From Dokdonella_A sp964582225 (GTDB lineage Bacteria > Pseudomonadota > Gammaproteobacteria > Xanthomonadales > Rhodanobacteraceae), in assembly GCA_964582225.1 (NCBI GenBank), contig CAZORA010000007.1:1-64000 (forward strand): 64,000 bases of DNA. Reading direction: 5' to 3'. This document shows positions 7,771-18,531 of the stretch, piece after piece. A model generated the notes under the pieces. That model was not told where the DNA came from and did not search any database. It saw only the letters and a list, made by a program, of their open reading frames with translations. The position numbers and the translations under genes are program-made. How positions within the stretch are numbered: position 1 is the stretch's first letter; every line of letters begins with the position of its first letter.

Positions 7771-9405
7771 TCAGCCGAGGCTGCGGGCGGTATTGATGAC
7801 GTTCACGCCGTTGAAACGCGCGGTGGCGGAGCCGTGCGAGACGGCCGACACCTGGCCAGGCTGGCCCTTGCCGTCGAAGAACGAACCACCGAGGCGATAG
7901 TCACGCTCATCGCAGACGCCGGCGCAGGAGTTCCAGAACTCCGGCGTGCGAATCTGGTAGGCCACATCCTCGAGCGGGCGGGTGACTTCGCCGTTCTTGA
8001 TCTCGTAGAACAGCTGGCCGCCGAACTGCGCGTTGTAGCGCTGCTGATCGATCGAGAAGGAGCCGTCGCCGATGATGTAGATGCCATCCTCGACGTCCTT
8101 GATCATCTCGGCTGGAGTCAGCTTCTTCGCGCCGGCAGCGAGCGAGACGTTGGCCATGCGCTGGAACTGCACGCTCGACCAGGAGTCGGCGTAGCAGCAG
8201 CCCTGCGACTCCTTGAGGCCGAGGATGTGCGCCTGGTCGCGGATCACCTGGTAGTTGACCAGGATGCCGTCCTTGATCAGGTCCCACTTCTGCGCCTTGA
8301 CGCCCTCGTCGTCGTAGCCGACCGCACCGAGCGAGCCGGGCTGGGTCTTGTCGGCGAAGATCGTCACCTGCTCGCTGCCGTAGCGGAACTTGTCCTTCCA
8401 CTTGTCGAGCGTGGCGAAGCTGGTGCCGGCGAAGTTCGCCTCGTAGCCGAGCACGCGATCCAGTTCCAGCGGGTGACCGACCGACTCATGGATGGTGAGC
8501 CAAAGGTGCGAGGGATCGAGCACCAGGTCGTATTTGCCGGGCTTGACCGAAGGCGCGGAAAGTTTCTCTCGGGCCTGCCTGGCGGCCGCCACGGCGTCGG
8601 CGCGCATGTCGTAGGAGTCTCGATAGAGCACGGCGCCGCCGGGCAGCTCCACCCGGTCGGCGGGCTTCGCGTCGAGATATTCGAAGCCCATGCCGCGCGG
8701 CGCGGAGAGCCCGCCGCGGCTGCGGAACTTGCCGCTGGCCTGGTCGATCGCGGTGACGCTCAGGGGCGCCCAGATGCGGTGGATATCCTGATCGATGTAG
8801 GAGCCGTCGGTCGAGGCGAAGTATTTCTGTTCGTTGACCGCGAACAGGATCGAGTTGACGAAGTTCGCACCGGCTTCGAGCGCCGCGGCGTTGACGCCGA
8901 GCAGCAGGTCGACCTTGTCCTTGATCGGGACCTGCATCGCGTTCTTGACGATGGGCGTCGCCCAGCGCACCTCGCCCACGCCCTTGACCGGCGCCAGCTC
9001 GACCGGCTTGGCCTGCAGGCGCGAGTTCGCCTTGGCGACGGCGAGTGCCTGGCGGGTAGCCGCGGCGACGCCGTCGGCGTCGAGTTCGTTGGTCGCGGCG
9101 AAGCCCCAGGTGCCCTTGGCGAGCACCCGGATGCCGACGCCGATCGACTCGGTGTTGACGATGTTTTGCACCTTGTCCTCGCGCGTCATCACGAACTGGC
9201 GCAGATAGCGGCCGATGCGCACGTCGCAGTAGCTGGCGCCGCCTTCGCGCGCCGCGCTCAGCGCGACGTCGGCGAGGCGCTTCTTGACGACCGGGTCGAG
9301 CGTGCCCAGGAGCTCCTCGGCGGCGATCGCGCGCCCGAAAGGCAGGGGCAGCAGCAGGCCGCCGAGCCCTGCTCCAGTGAGCCTCAGAAAGTCGCGTCGG
9401 TCCAT
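7771..9405 (-). CDS. TldD-type metalloprotease with Tat signal
   Basis: A 544-residue TldD family protein. The zinc motif HESVGH is at residues 306-311 and is the HExxxH of TldD metallopeptidases. The N-terminus MDRRDFLRLTGAGLGGLLLP is a good twin-arginine signal (RRDFLRL), which canonical cytoplasmic TldD lacks. With the PmbA-like gene just downstream it forms a TldD/TldE pair, known from other bacteria to cut peptides held as extended strands. The start at 9405 is set by the Tat motif; upstream in-frame codons look non-coding. By context this is a paralogous pair devoted to the MoxR/DUF4159 cluster rather than the housekeeping tldD. Confidence 0.9.
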   Translation of the reverse strand: MDRRDFLRLTGAGLGGLLLPLPFGRAIAAEELLGTLDPVVKKRLADVALSAAREGGASYCDVRIGRYLRQFVMTREDKVQNIVNTESIGVGIRVLAKGTWGFAATNELDADGVAAATRQALAVAKANSRLQAKPVELAPVKGVGEVRWATPIVKNAMQVPIKDKVDLLLGVNAAALEAGANFVNSILFAVNEQKYFASTDGSYIDQDIHRIWAPLSVTAIDQASGKFRSRGGLSAPRGMGFEYLDAKPADRVELPGGAVLYRDSYDMRADAVAAARQAREKLSAPSVKPGKYDLVLDPSHLWLTIHESVGHPLELDRVLGYEANFAGTSFATLDKWKDKFRYGSEQVTIFADKTQPGSLGAVGYDDEGVKAQKWDLIKDGILVNYQVIRDQAHILGLKESQGCCYADSWSSVQFQRMANVSLAAGAKKLTPAEMIKDVEDGIYIIGDGSFSIDQQRYNAQFGGQLFYEIKNGEVTRPLEDVAYQIRTPEFWNSCAGVCDERDYRLGGSFFDGKGQPGQVSAVSHGSATARFNGVNVINTARSLG

Positions 9406-9620
9406 TGCCTCGCTCCGCTGCTTGCATCGGGATCGGCCCATGTTGGCGCAGCGCGGGTTCGGCGGAGCGTGTCGAAAGGCATGGTGAAACCAGCCCCCAA
9501 CGCCCGCGAACGCGATCCGGCTTTTACTTCCGTCCGTCGGCGGCCTGCTAGGCTTGGTCGGCGACCATCCACATCTTCGCGCCGGCCGCCGCGCATTCAG
9601 CCACCGGCGCCGCAACCGAC

Positions 9621-9986
9621 ATGGAAATCAGTAAAACCTTTCGCATCGAGGCGGCGCACCGCCTGCCCAACCTGCCGGACGGACACAAGTGCGCGCGCCT
9701 GCACGGGCACTCCTTCGTGATCGAGGTCCACGTGCGCGGACCGCTCGACCCGCGGCTCGGCTGGGTGATGGACTTCGCCGAACTCAAGACGGCCTTCGCG
9801 CCGCTCTTCGAGCAGCTCGACCATCGCTATCTGAACGAGATCGAGGGCCTGGAAAACCCCACCAGCGAGAATCTGGCACGCTGGATTTGGGAGCGACTGC
9901 GGCCGGCCCTCCCCCTGCTCAGCGGCGTACTGGTGCGCGAGACCTGTACTTCTGCCTGCCGCTATACCGGCGACGACGGGGTCTGA
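9621..9986 (+). CDS. queD: 6-carboxy-tetrahydropterin synthase QueD
   Basis: A 121-residue member of the 6-pyruvoyl-tetrahydropterin synthase family. It converts 7,8-dihydroneopterin triphosphate to 6-carboxy-tetrahydropterin, the second step towards queuosine and other 7-deazaguanines. Zinc ligands H13, H28 and H30 and the catalytic Cys24 are visible in AAHRL and CARLHGHSF; the TSEN motif and the Glu of the C-terminal RETCTSACRY are also present. Length fits the short QueD type. It is transcribed away from the TldD gene and followed by the phasin; no other queuosine gene is in the window. Confidence 0.93.
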   Translation: MEISKTFRIEAAHRLPNLPDGHKCARLHGHSFVIEVHVRGPLDPRLGWVMDFAELKTAFAPLFEQLDHRYLNEIEGLENPTSENLARWIWERLRPALPLLSGVLVRETCTSACRYTGDDGV

Positions 9987-10084
9987 TCGTTCGATTTCTG
10001 CGCCGCAACACAAATGCACCAGACGCAGGTCATGAACTGACCCCCATCGCTCCACGTATGGTTATAGAGCGTTCATGTTTTATG

Positions 10085-10113
10085 TTGCGCCGCACAATTT
10101 TCCTCGCTAGACT
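10085..10113 (+). promoter_or_regulatory. Putative sigma70 promoter of the phasin gene
   Basis: TTGCGC (10085-10090) and TAGACT (10108-10113) are separated by 17 bp, 36 bp before the phasin ATG, in a short stretch that is clearly less GC-rich than its surroundings. The ribosome site GGAGGGA follows at about 10134. Confidence 0.5.
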
Positions 10114-10148
10114 GCATCCACAGTCAATCAACGCGGAGGGAAATCACC

Positions 10149-10535
10149 ATGTTCGAGCAGATCAACACGCAGTCGCTGAACCTCGGCAAGACCTATGCCG
10201 ACGCTTTCGTCAAGGCGCAGGGCCTCGCACTGGCGAGCTTCGAGCGCATCACGGAGCTGAACCTCAAGACCTTCGAGGATCGCATGAAGGCCTCCGTCGA
10301 CTTTTGGAGCGCCGCTGCCGACGTGCGCGATCTCGACGGCGCCAAGGCCATCTGGCCGAAGGGCGTGCAGCTGGCGAAGGAGAGCGCCGAGAAGTTCTAT
10401 GCCAACGGTCAGGAAGTGCTGAACGTCTCGCTGAAGACCAGCGAGCAGATTGGTTCGCTGGCCAAGGGCTCGCTGGAAAACGTCACCGAGGCCTTCAACA
10501 AGGAAGCCTCTGCGACGGCCAAGAAGGCGCGCTGA
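10149..10535 (+). CDS. Phasin family protein
   Basis: A 128-residue, alpha-helical, Ala/Lys-rich protein beginning MFEQINTQSLNLGKTYADAF with the segment LALASFERITELNLKTFEDR, the pattern of phasin_2/PhaP proteins that coat polyhydroxyalkanoate granules. No signal peptide. It has a strong ribosome site (GGAGGG, 8 nt upstream), its own likely promoter and a classic terminator, so it is a monocistronic, probably well expressed gene. No PHA synthase or depolymerase is in the window, so a granule role is known of the family but not shown here; phasin-like proteins also serve as general stress or chaperone proteins. Confidence 0.88.
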   Translation: MFEQINTQSLNLGKTYADAFVKAQGLALASFERITELNLKTFEDRMKASVDFWSAAADVRDLDGAKAIWPKGVQLAKESAEKFYANGQEVLNVSLKTSEQIGSLAKGSLENVTEAFNKEASATAKKAR

Positions 10536-10602
10536 GCAACGTCGCTTTCGATCCCAGAGAGGCGCGTCGTCGGGTCTTCCCCTTGAGCCGATGACGCAAG
10601 TT

Positions 10603-10633
10603 CGGGCCGGACTTCGTTCCGGCCCGTTTTTTT
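10603..10633 (+). terminator. Rho-independent terminator after the phasin gene
   Basis: Perfect 9-bp GC stem CGGGCCGGA / TCCGGCCCG with a 6-nt CTTCGT loop, followed directly by seven T. The clearest intrinsic terminator in the window; it isolates the phasin gene from the ATP synthase operon. Confidence 0.9.
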
Positions 10634-10739
10634 GTCCGCCCGAACGACGACCGGCCGCGGGCCGCCCGCCTGCGACAAAATGCCGCCGGCAGCGACCCGA
10701 GCTTGCGCGCTGGAACGACGGGACATGAGGCCCTTCGCG

Positions 10740-10768
10740 TTGCGCATCGAGTCGGTAATTTGTTAAAC
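10740..10768 (+). promoter_or_regulatory. Putative promoter of the ATP synthase operon
   Basis: TTGCGC (10740-10745), a 17-bp spacer and TTAAAC (10763-10768) lie 14 bp before the atpI start, in an AT-rich patch between the phasin terminator and atpI. The -35 hexamer is the same as that proposed for the phasin gene. The short distance to the ATG implies a very short leader. Confidence 0.4.
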
Positions 10769-10782
10769 TTGAAAGGCTTTGG

Positions 10783-11202
10783 ATGGAGCTGCTTCGCGCT
10801 TACGCAGCACTCCGCCTGAATCGAGAGTTCCGGGTGCGCAATTCCATCGCCTACGGCTGGCAGGTGGCAAGACGCACCGCGACCCTGCAAATCGGCGCAA
10901 CCGTCGCGGCAGCCGTTGTCGCGAGCGGTTTCGGCTGGCACACAGGGCTTGCGGCGCTCGTCGGCGGCGGCATCGTGAGCGTCGGCAACCTGCTGTTCGC
11001 GTTGCGGCTGTTTGGCCGTGGCGTGGTTTCCGCGCGCGTAGCGCTGCGGTCGGCCTGGGCGGCGGAGCTCCTGAAATGGCTGTGGCTGTGCGCGACGTTG
11101 TTTGTCGCCATCGCCGTTTGGAAGCTGTCGTTTGCCGGCCTGATCACCGGCATTCTGGCGGCGCAGTTCGCATTTTGGATCGCCCTTCCAGCAACCAGGT
11201 AA
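10783..11202 (+). CDS. atpI: ATP synthase accessory protein AtpI
   Basis: A 139-residue membrane protein at the head of the atp operon. Hydrophobic helices lie at about residues 35-52, 56-75, 91-110 and 113-135 (four helices), as in the AtpI/Atp synthase protein I family, which aids c-ring assembly. The start ATG is preceded by AAAGG. The stop at 11200-11202 is 4 bp before the atpB start, so the two are coupled. Sequence conservation of AtpI is low, so the call leans on position and topology. Confidence 0.85.
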   Translation: MELLRAYAALRLNREFRVRNSIAYGWQVARRTATLQIGATVAAAVVASGFGWHTGLAALVGGGIVSVGNLLFALRLFGRGVVSARVALRSAWAAELLKWLWLCATLFVAIAVWKLSFAGLITGILAAQFAFWIALPATR

Positions 11203-11206
11203 GACG

Positions 11207-12085
11207 ATGGCCAGCGAAGACGCAGCCGGCGCCCCCGACATGACCGGCTACATCCAGCACCACCTGCACCACTGGCAGGTGCCGATCGGCGATAGCGGCA
11301 GCTCGTTCATGGTGCTGAACGTCGACACGCTGATCTTCACCGTGGTCAGTGCACTGGTCTTCATGGCGCTGTTCGTGTTCCTCGCGCGCCGCGCGACCGC
11401 GGGCGTCCCCGGCACCCTGCAGTCGATGGTCGAGGCCGTGGTGCTGTTCGTCGACGGCCTGGTCAAGGAAACCTTCCACGGCAAGAGCCAGCTGATCGCG
11501 CCGCTCTCGCTGACCATTTTCGGCCTGATCTTCTTCATGAACTTCCTCGATCTGCTGCCGATCGACTTCTTCCCCTGGCTGTGGGCGGGCGCCACCGAGA
11601 TGGCCGGTGACGATCCCGCACACGCCTATCTGCGCATCGTGCCGACCGCCGACCTGAACACCCCGCTGGCGATGGCGCTGGCGGTATTCCTGCTCACCCA
11701 GTACGTCGGCCTCGCCCACAAGAGCGTGGGCAAGTTCTTCGCCGAGTTCTTCACCGCACCGTTCCACGCCGAAGGCGCGGTCGGCAAGATCCTGCTCGCC
11801 GCGCCGAACCTGCTGCTGCGACTGATCGAGGAAGCGGTGCGCCCGGTCTCCCTCAGCCTGCGACTGTTCGGCAACATGTACGCGGGCGAGCTGGTTTTCG
11901 TTCTGATCGCCGTGATGACCCTGGGTTCGGCCCTGTCGCACGGCTCGACCTGGCTGCTCGGCATCAGCCAGTTCATCTCCGGCTTCGGCTGGACCGCGTT
12001 CCACATCCTGATCATCACACTGCAGGCCTTCATCTTCATGGTCCTGTCGATCGTGTACCTCAGCATGGCCGCGGAAAGCCACTGA
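11207..12085 (+). CDS. atpB: F0F1 ATP synthase subunit a
   Basis: A 292-residue polytopic membrane protein, the proton-channel stator subunit a. The essential arginine lies in SLSLRLFGNMYAGEL, followed by the conserved C-terminal helices ending in LQAFIFMVLSIVYLSMA. The N-terminal 25 residues (TGYIQHHLHHWQ) match the periplasmic start of gammaproteobacterial AtpB. AGG is present a few nt before the ATG. It follows atpI by 4 bp and precedes atpE by 47 bp. Confidence 0.97.
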   Translation: MASEDAAGAPDMTGYIQHHLHHWQVPIGDSGSSFMVLNVDTLIFTVVSALVFMALFVFLARRATAGVPGTLQSMVEAVVLFVDGLVKETFHGKSQLIAPLSLTIFGLIFFMNFLDLLPIDFFPWLWAGATEMAGDDPAHAYLRIVPTADLNTPLAMALAVFLLTQYVGLAHKSVGKFFAEFFTAPFHAEGAVGKILLAAPNLLLRLIEEAVRPVSLSLRLFGNMYAGELVFVLIAVMTLGSALSHGSTWLLGISQFISGFGWTAFHILIITLQAFIFMVLSIVYLSMAAESH

Positions 12086-12132
12086 CCGCTGTTTCGTTCC
12101 ACCAACCCCGCTACTGAACCACGGAGAAAGAA

Positions 12133-12420
12133 ATGGAAACCATCGCCACCATGGCCCAGGTCGCCGACGTGCTGGGCATGACGGTCATCGCGGCCGCGCT
12201 GCTGATCGGCCTGGGCGCCCTCGGCACCGCCATCGGCTTCGCCATCCTCGGCGGCAAGTTCATCGAGGGCTCCTCGCGCCAGCCGGAGCTGACCCCGATG
12301 CTGCAGACCAAGATGTTCATCGTGGCCGGCCTGCTCGACGCGGTGCCGATGATCGGCGTCGCGATCGCGCTGCTGCTGCTGTTCGCCAACCCGCTGCTGG
12401 CGGTGCTCGGCGTCAAGTAA
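12133..12420 (+). CDS. atpE: F0F1 ATP synthase subunit c
   Basis: A 95-residue two-helix hairpin forming the rotor ring. The first helix is Gly/Ala-rich (LLIGLGALGTAIGFAILGGK), the loop holds the conserved RQPE, and the second helix carries the proton-binding Asp69 in AGLLDAVPMIG. A good ribosome site (GGAG) precedes the ATG. It is slightly longer than the E. coli subunit at the N-terminus. The downstream gap contains a stable hairpin that may protect this message, which must be made in excess. Confidence 0.97.
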   Translation: METIATMAQVADVLGMTVIAAALLIGLGALGTAIGFAILGGKFIEGSSRQPELTPMLQTKMFIVAGLLDAVPMIGVAIALLLLFANPLLAVLGVK

Positions 12421-12432
12421 TCATCCGGTACA

Positions 12433-12451
12433 GCGGCGGCGACGCCGCCGC
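12433..12451 (+). other. Intercistronic hairpin atpE-atpF
   Basis: GCGGCGGC / GCCGCCGC form an 8-bp perfect stem around GAC, 12 bp after the atpE stop and before the atpF ribosome site (GGGAGC). No T-run follows, only CTTTC, so it looks like an mRNA-stability or attenuating element rather than a full terminator. Confidence 0.5.
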
Positions 12452-12468
12452 CTTTCGGGAGCAACGAG

Positions 12469-12939
12469 ATGGGTCTCAACATCACCCTCGTGGTCCAGGG
12501 CCTGGCGTTCTTCGCCGTGGTCTGGGTGGTCATGAAGTTCGGCTGGCCGCACATCATCGGCGCCATCGAAGAGCGTCAAAACAAGATCGCCGAGGGGCTT
12601 TCCCAGGCCGAGCGGGCGCGCAAGGATCTCGCCGACGCCGACGCCAAGGTGGCCGAGGAGATCAAGAAGGCGCGCGCGGAAGCCGCCTCGATCATCGACA
12701 AGGCCAATCAGCAGGCCAGCCAGATCGTCGACAAGGCCCGCCAGGACGCGATCGTCGAAGCGACCAAGCAGAAGGCGGTCGCCGCCGCCGACATCGAGGC
12801 GCAGGCCCACCGCGCCCGCGAGGAGCTGCGCGGCAAGGTCGCCGCGCTGGCGGTGGCCGGCGCCGAGAAGATTCTGCATCGCGAAATCGACGCCGGCGCC
12901 CACAAGGCGCTGATCGACGAACTCGTGACCGAGATCTGA
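12469..12939 (+). CDS. atpF: F0F1 ATP synthase subunit b
   Basis: A 156-residue protein with one N-terminal membrane helix (residues 5-22, ITLVVQGLAFFAVVWVVM) and a long charged coiled coil (DADAKVAEEIKKARAEAASI). It forms the dimeric peripheral stalk that holds F1 to subunit a. Length is exactly that of gammaproteobacterial AtpF. GGGAGC lies 8 nt before the ATG, and the stop is 4 bp before atpH. Confidence 0.97.
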   Translation: MGLNITLVVQGLAFFAVVWVVMKFGWPHIIGAIEERQNKIAEGLSQAERARKDLADADAKVAEEIKKARAEAASIIDKANQQASQIVDKARQDAIVEATKQKAVAAADIEAQAHRAREELRGKVAALAVAGAEKILHREIDAGAHKALIDELVTEI

Positions 12940-12943
12940 GGCG

Positions 12944-13477
12944 ATGTCCAACGCACTGACCCTGGCCCGCCCTTACGCCCGCGCCGCCTTCGAGCTGGCG
13001 CGGCCGGCCGGCACCCTCGCCGACTGGTCCGCGCGCATCGGCTTCGCCGCCGAAGCCGCGGCCGAGCCGCAGGTGACCGCCCTGTTCGGCGACCCGCGCG
13101 TCGGCCCGGACGAGCTGGTCGGCCTGCTGCTGCCGCCGGGCGAGGCGGGCGACTCCGTTTTCGCCCGCTTCCTCCAGGTGCTGGCGGAAAACGGCCGGCT
13201 GCGCGTGCTGCCGGAAGTGGCGGCGCTGTTCGAACAGCTGCGGCAGGACGCCGAGCGCAGCCTCAAGGTGCGCGTGCGCTCGGCGGCACCGATCGACGCG
13301 GCCGAACTCGACAAGTTGAAGGCGGCACTGAAGCAACGCTTCCAGCGCGAGATCGAGATCAGCCAGTCGATCGACCGCGAGGTTCTGGGCGGCGCAATCA
13401 TCGACGCCGGCGATCTGGTGATCGACGGCTCGGTGCGCGGACGCCTGGCGCGGCTGGAGCAAGCGCTGACCCACTAG
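12944..13477 (+). CDS. atpH: F0F1 ATP synthase subunit delta
   Basis: A 177-residue soluble protein that links subunit b to the top of the alpha/beta ring. It begins MSNALTLARPYARAAFELAR and ends with the conserved IDAGDLVIDGSVRGRLARL segment of the OSCP/delta family. Only 4 bp separate it from atpF, so translation is probably coupled. The gap to atpA is 94 bp. Confidence 0.96.
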   Translation: MSNALTLARPYARAAFELARPAGTLADWSARIGFAAEAAAEPQVTALFGDPRVGPDELVGLLLPPGEAGDSVFARFLQVLAENGRLRVLPEVAALFEQLRQDAERSLKVRVRSAAPIDAAELDKLKAALKQRFQREIEISQSIDREVLGGAIIDAGDLVIDGSVRGRLARLEQALTH

Positions 13478-13571
13478 CAATGCACGACCGTGCCGGCCCT
13501 CTGGCTTGTGCGGCAGCAAGACCAACCACATTCATGGGCCGCCGCAGCGGCGCGTGACACAGGAAACGAGC

Positions 13572-15119
<1,548 letters not shown>

Positions 15120-15131
15120 ACGGTCCGCCGC

Positions 15132-15151
15132 ACGACCGCACGCGCGGTCGT
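15132..15151 (+). other. Intercistronic hairpin atpA-atpG
   Basis: ACGACCGC / GCGGTCGT form a perfect 8-bp stem with the 4-nt loop ACGC, 12 bp after the atpA stop. There is no T-run, so termination is unlikely; segmental mRNA protection or processing is possible. Confidence 0.45.
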
Positions 15152-15196
15152 CGCGGCCCCGGCTGATCCGTTCCGCAGGCACAGCGAGCACAGAGC

Positions 15197-16060
15197 ATGG
15201 CAGGCGCAAGAGAAATCCGCACCAAGATCAAGAGCGTGCAGAACACCCGCAAGGTGACCAGCGCGCTGCAGATGGTCTCGGCCTCGAAGATTCGCCGCGC
15301 GCAGGAGTTGATGCGCGCCTCGCGGCCCTACGCGCGCGCCATGCGTCAGGTGATCGGCCATCTGGCCCGCGCCAACACCGAGATCAAGCATCCGTTCCTG
15401 GCCGAGCGCAGCGAGATCAAGCGCGTCGGCTACCTGATCGTGTCGACCGACCGCGGCCTCTGCGGCGGCCTCAACTCGAACCTGTTCCGCACGCTGCTGG
15501 CCGAGATCCGCGACTGGCACGCCAAAGGCGTCGAGGTCGATGTGGTGTGCATCGGTCAGAAGGCGACCCAGTATTTCCGCCGGCTCAAGGTCAACATGGT
15601 CGGCAGCGTGACCAACCTCGGCGAGAAGCCGCAGGTTGCGCAGCTGATCGGCGTCATCAAGGTGATGCTCGACGGCTATGCCGTCGGCACGCTCGATCGC
15701 CTGAATCTGGCCTACAACGATTTCGTCAACACCATGGTGCAGCGCGTTGCGGTGGTACCACTGCTGCCGCTGCCGCCAGCCAACGATCTGCAGTCAGCGC
15801 ACGGCTGGGACTACCTCTACGAGCCCGACGCCGAGACCGTACTCGAGCACGTGCTGACGCGCTACATCGAATCGCTGGTGTATCAGGCGACGCTGGAAAA
15901 TCTAGCCAGCGAGCACGCCGCCCGCATGGTGGCGATGAAGAGCGCCTCGGACAACGCCGACAAGGCCATCGACACCCTGACCCTGGTCTACAACAAGGCG
16001 CGGCAGGCTGCGATCACCCAGGAAATTTCGGAGATCGTCGGCGGTGCGGCAGCGGTGTAA
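15197..16060 (+). CDS. atpG: F0F1 ATP synthase subunit gamma
   Basis: A 287-residue central-shaft subunit. The N-terminal helix AGAREIRTKIKSVQNTRKVT and the C-terminal helix TLVYNKARQAAITQEISEIV form the rotating coiled coil; the RGLCGGLN motif of the Rossmann-like domain is present (TDRGLCGGLNSNLF). Length matches the family. It is separated from atpA by 77 bp and from atpD by 118 bp, both gaps holding hairpins. Confidence 0.98.
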   Translation: MAGAREIRTKIKSVQNTRKVTSALQMVSASKIRRAQELMRASRPYARAMRQVIGHLARANTEIKHPFLAERSEIKRVGYLIVSTDRGLCGGLNSNLFRTLLAEIRDWHAKGVEVDVVCIGQKATQYFRRLKVNMVGSVTNLGEKPQVAQLIGVIKVMLDGYAVGTLDRLNLAYNDFVNTMVQRVAVVPLLPLPPANDLQSAHGWDYLYEPDAETVLEHVLTRYIESLVYQATLENLASEHAARMVAMKSASDNADKAIDTLTLVYNKARQAAITQEISEIVGGAAAV

Positions 16061-16092
16061 ACGCGATCGTCCTTGATCGCGAAGATCAAGAA

Positions 16093-16110
16093 GCGGCCAT
16101 CCATGGCCGC
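16093..16110 (+). other. Intercistronic hairpin/palindrome atpG-atpD
   Basis: GCGGCCAT / ATGGCCGC are perfect 8-nt arms around CC, followed by ACTTTTC. A second, smaller inverted repeat (GCGATC / GATCGC) lies just upstream at about 16063-16080. Together they could partly attenuate or stabilise the message before atpD. Confidence 0.45.
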
Positions 16111-16178
16111 ACTTTTCAACAACGGCACGGCCTCGGCCATGTCATGACAGATTCAAGAGAGTTATCCGGAGCAGTCCC

Positions 16179-17615
<1,437 letters not shown>

Positions 17616-17712
17616 GCCGCCGGCAGCTTCGCAGCCCCCGGATCGAGCCGCGGCCGACCCGGCGCCGCCCCACCCCGCAGTCCGACTGAACGAACCAAGC
17701 GAGAACCCGTCC

Positions 17713-18135
17713 ATGAGCACCATCCGCTGCGACATCGTGAGCGCCGAAGCCGAAATCTTCCGCGGCGAAGCGTCGATGGTCATCGCCACCGGCGAAATGG
17801 GCGAGCTCGGCATCGCGCCCCGCCACACGCCGCTGATCACGCGGCTCAAGCCCGGTCAGGTGCGCGTGCTGCAGGAAAACGGCGAGGAGCTGTTCTTCTA
17901 CATCTCCGGCGGCATGCTCGAAGTGCAGCCGAACCTGGTCACGGTACTCGCCGACACCGCGATCCGCGCCCGCGACCTCGACGAGGCCGCCGCGCGCAAG
18001 GCCAAGGAAGATGCCGAGCGCGCGCTCGCCGACCGCTCCGGCGCGCTGTCGATCGCCGAAGCGCAGGCTCAGCTCGCCCAGGCCGTCGCCCAGCTGCGCG
18101 CTCTGGAGCAGCTGCGGCGCGCGCTGAAGCACTGA
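17713..18135 (+). CDS. atpC: F0F1 ATP synthase subunit epsilon
   Basis: A 140-residue subunit that couples and inhibits F1. The N-terminal beta-sandwich includes MGELGIAPRHTPLITRLKPG and the C-terminal part is two charged helices (DLDEAAARKAKEDAERALAD). Full length for the proteobacterial family. It ends the operon; a hairpin follows 23 bp downstream. In many gammaproteobacteria glmU comes next, but here 4.4 kb of minus-strand genes intervene. Confidence 0.97.
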   Translation: MSTIRCDIVSAEAEIFRGEASMVIATGEMGELGIAPRHTPLITRLKPGQVRVLQENGEELFFYISGGMLEVQPNLVTVLADTAIRARDLDEAAARKAKEDAERALADRSGALSIAEAQAQLAQAVAQLRALEQLRRALKH

Positions 18136-18157
18136 GGCGCACTCATCCATGGTTCGC

Positions 18158-18187
18158 CGCAAACGCCGACGCAAGCCGGCGTTTGCG
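18158..18187 (+). terminator. Hairpin at the end of the ATP synthase operon
   Basis: CGCAAACGCCG and CGGCGTTTGCG form a perfect 11-bp stem with an 8-nt loop, 23 bp after the atpC stop. Only a weak T-rich tail (TTGCTG) follows. It is probably the operon terminator or a 3'-end stabiliser. Confidence 0.6.
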
Positions 18188-18488
18188 TTGCTGCACCGTG
18201 CACCACGACGACCGCCGCGGGTGGTTCGCCTGCTGGTCTTCGCCGCCTTCGCCAACACCAGGCTTGTCGGCTGCCGAATGCGGCCGCACGGACCGTCGAA
18301 GCTGTCCACGAAAATGATCTCACTGCGCGTCATCGCGAGATGATCATGGACGCTGGTGTTGCCTTTCCATGCCGGATACCCGCTCGGTCCGCTCGCCGGC
18401 AGCACGCGAATGAGCTGAGATCCCTGGTGCCAGCGGCACTGCGTCGATGCTCCAGTCCGTGGTCCCCGTGCCCGCGCCGGGAGGGCCA
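18188..18488. other. Intergenic region between atpC and the secreted-protein operon
   Basis: About 300 bp without a convincing gene on either strand. A loose inverted repeat (ATGATCTC ... GAGATGATCAT, about 18314-18346) is the only structure I see. Confidence 0.4.
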
Positions 18489-18518
18489 GCGCCACCGCTG
18501 CCCATGCAACGGTGGCGC
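18489..18518 (-). terminator. Hairpin after the secreted-protein operon
   Basis: GCGCCACCG / CGGTGGCGC form a perfect 9-bp stem with a 12-nt loop, 14 bp beyond the stop of the last secreted-protein gene. No T-run is seen on the minus strand, so intrinsic termination is uncertain. Confidence 0.4.
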
Positions 18519-18531
18519 CGGTTTCATGCGC

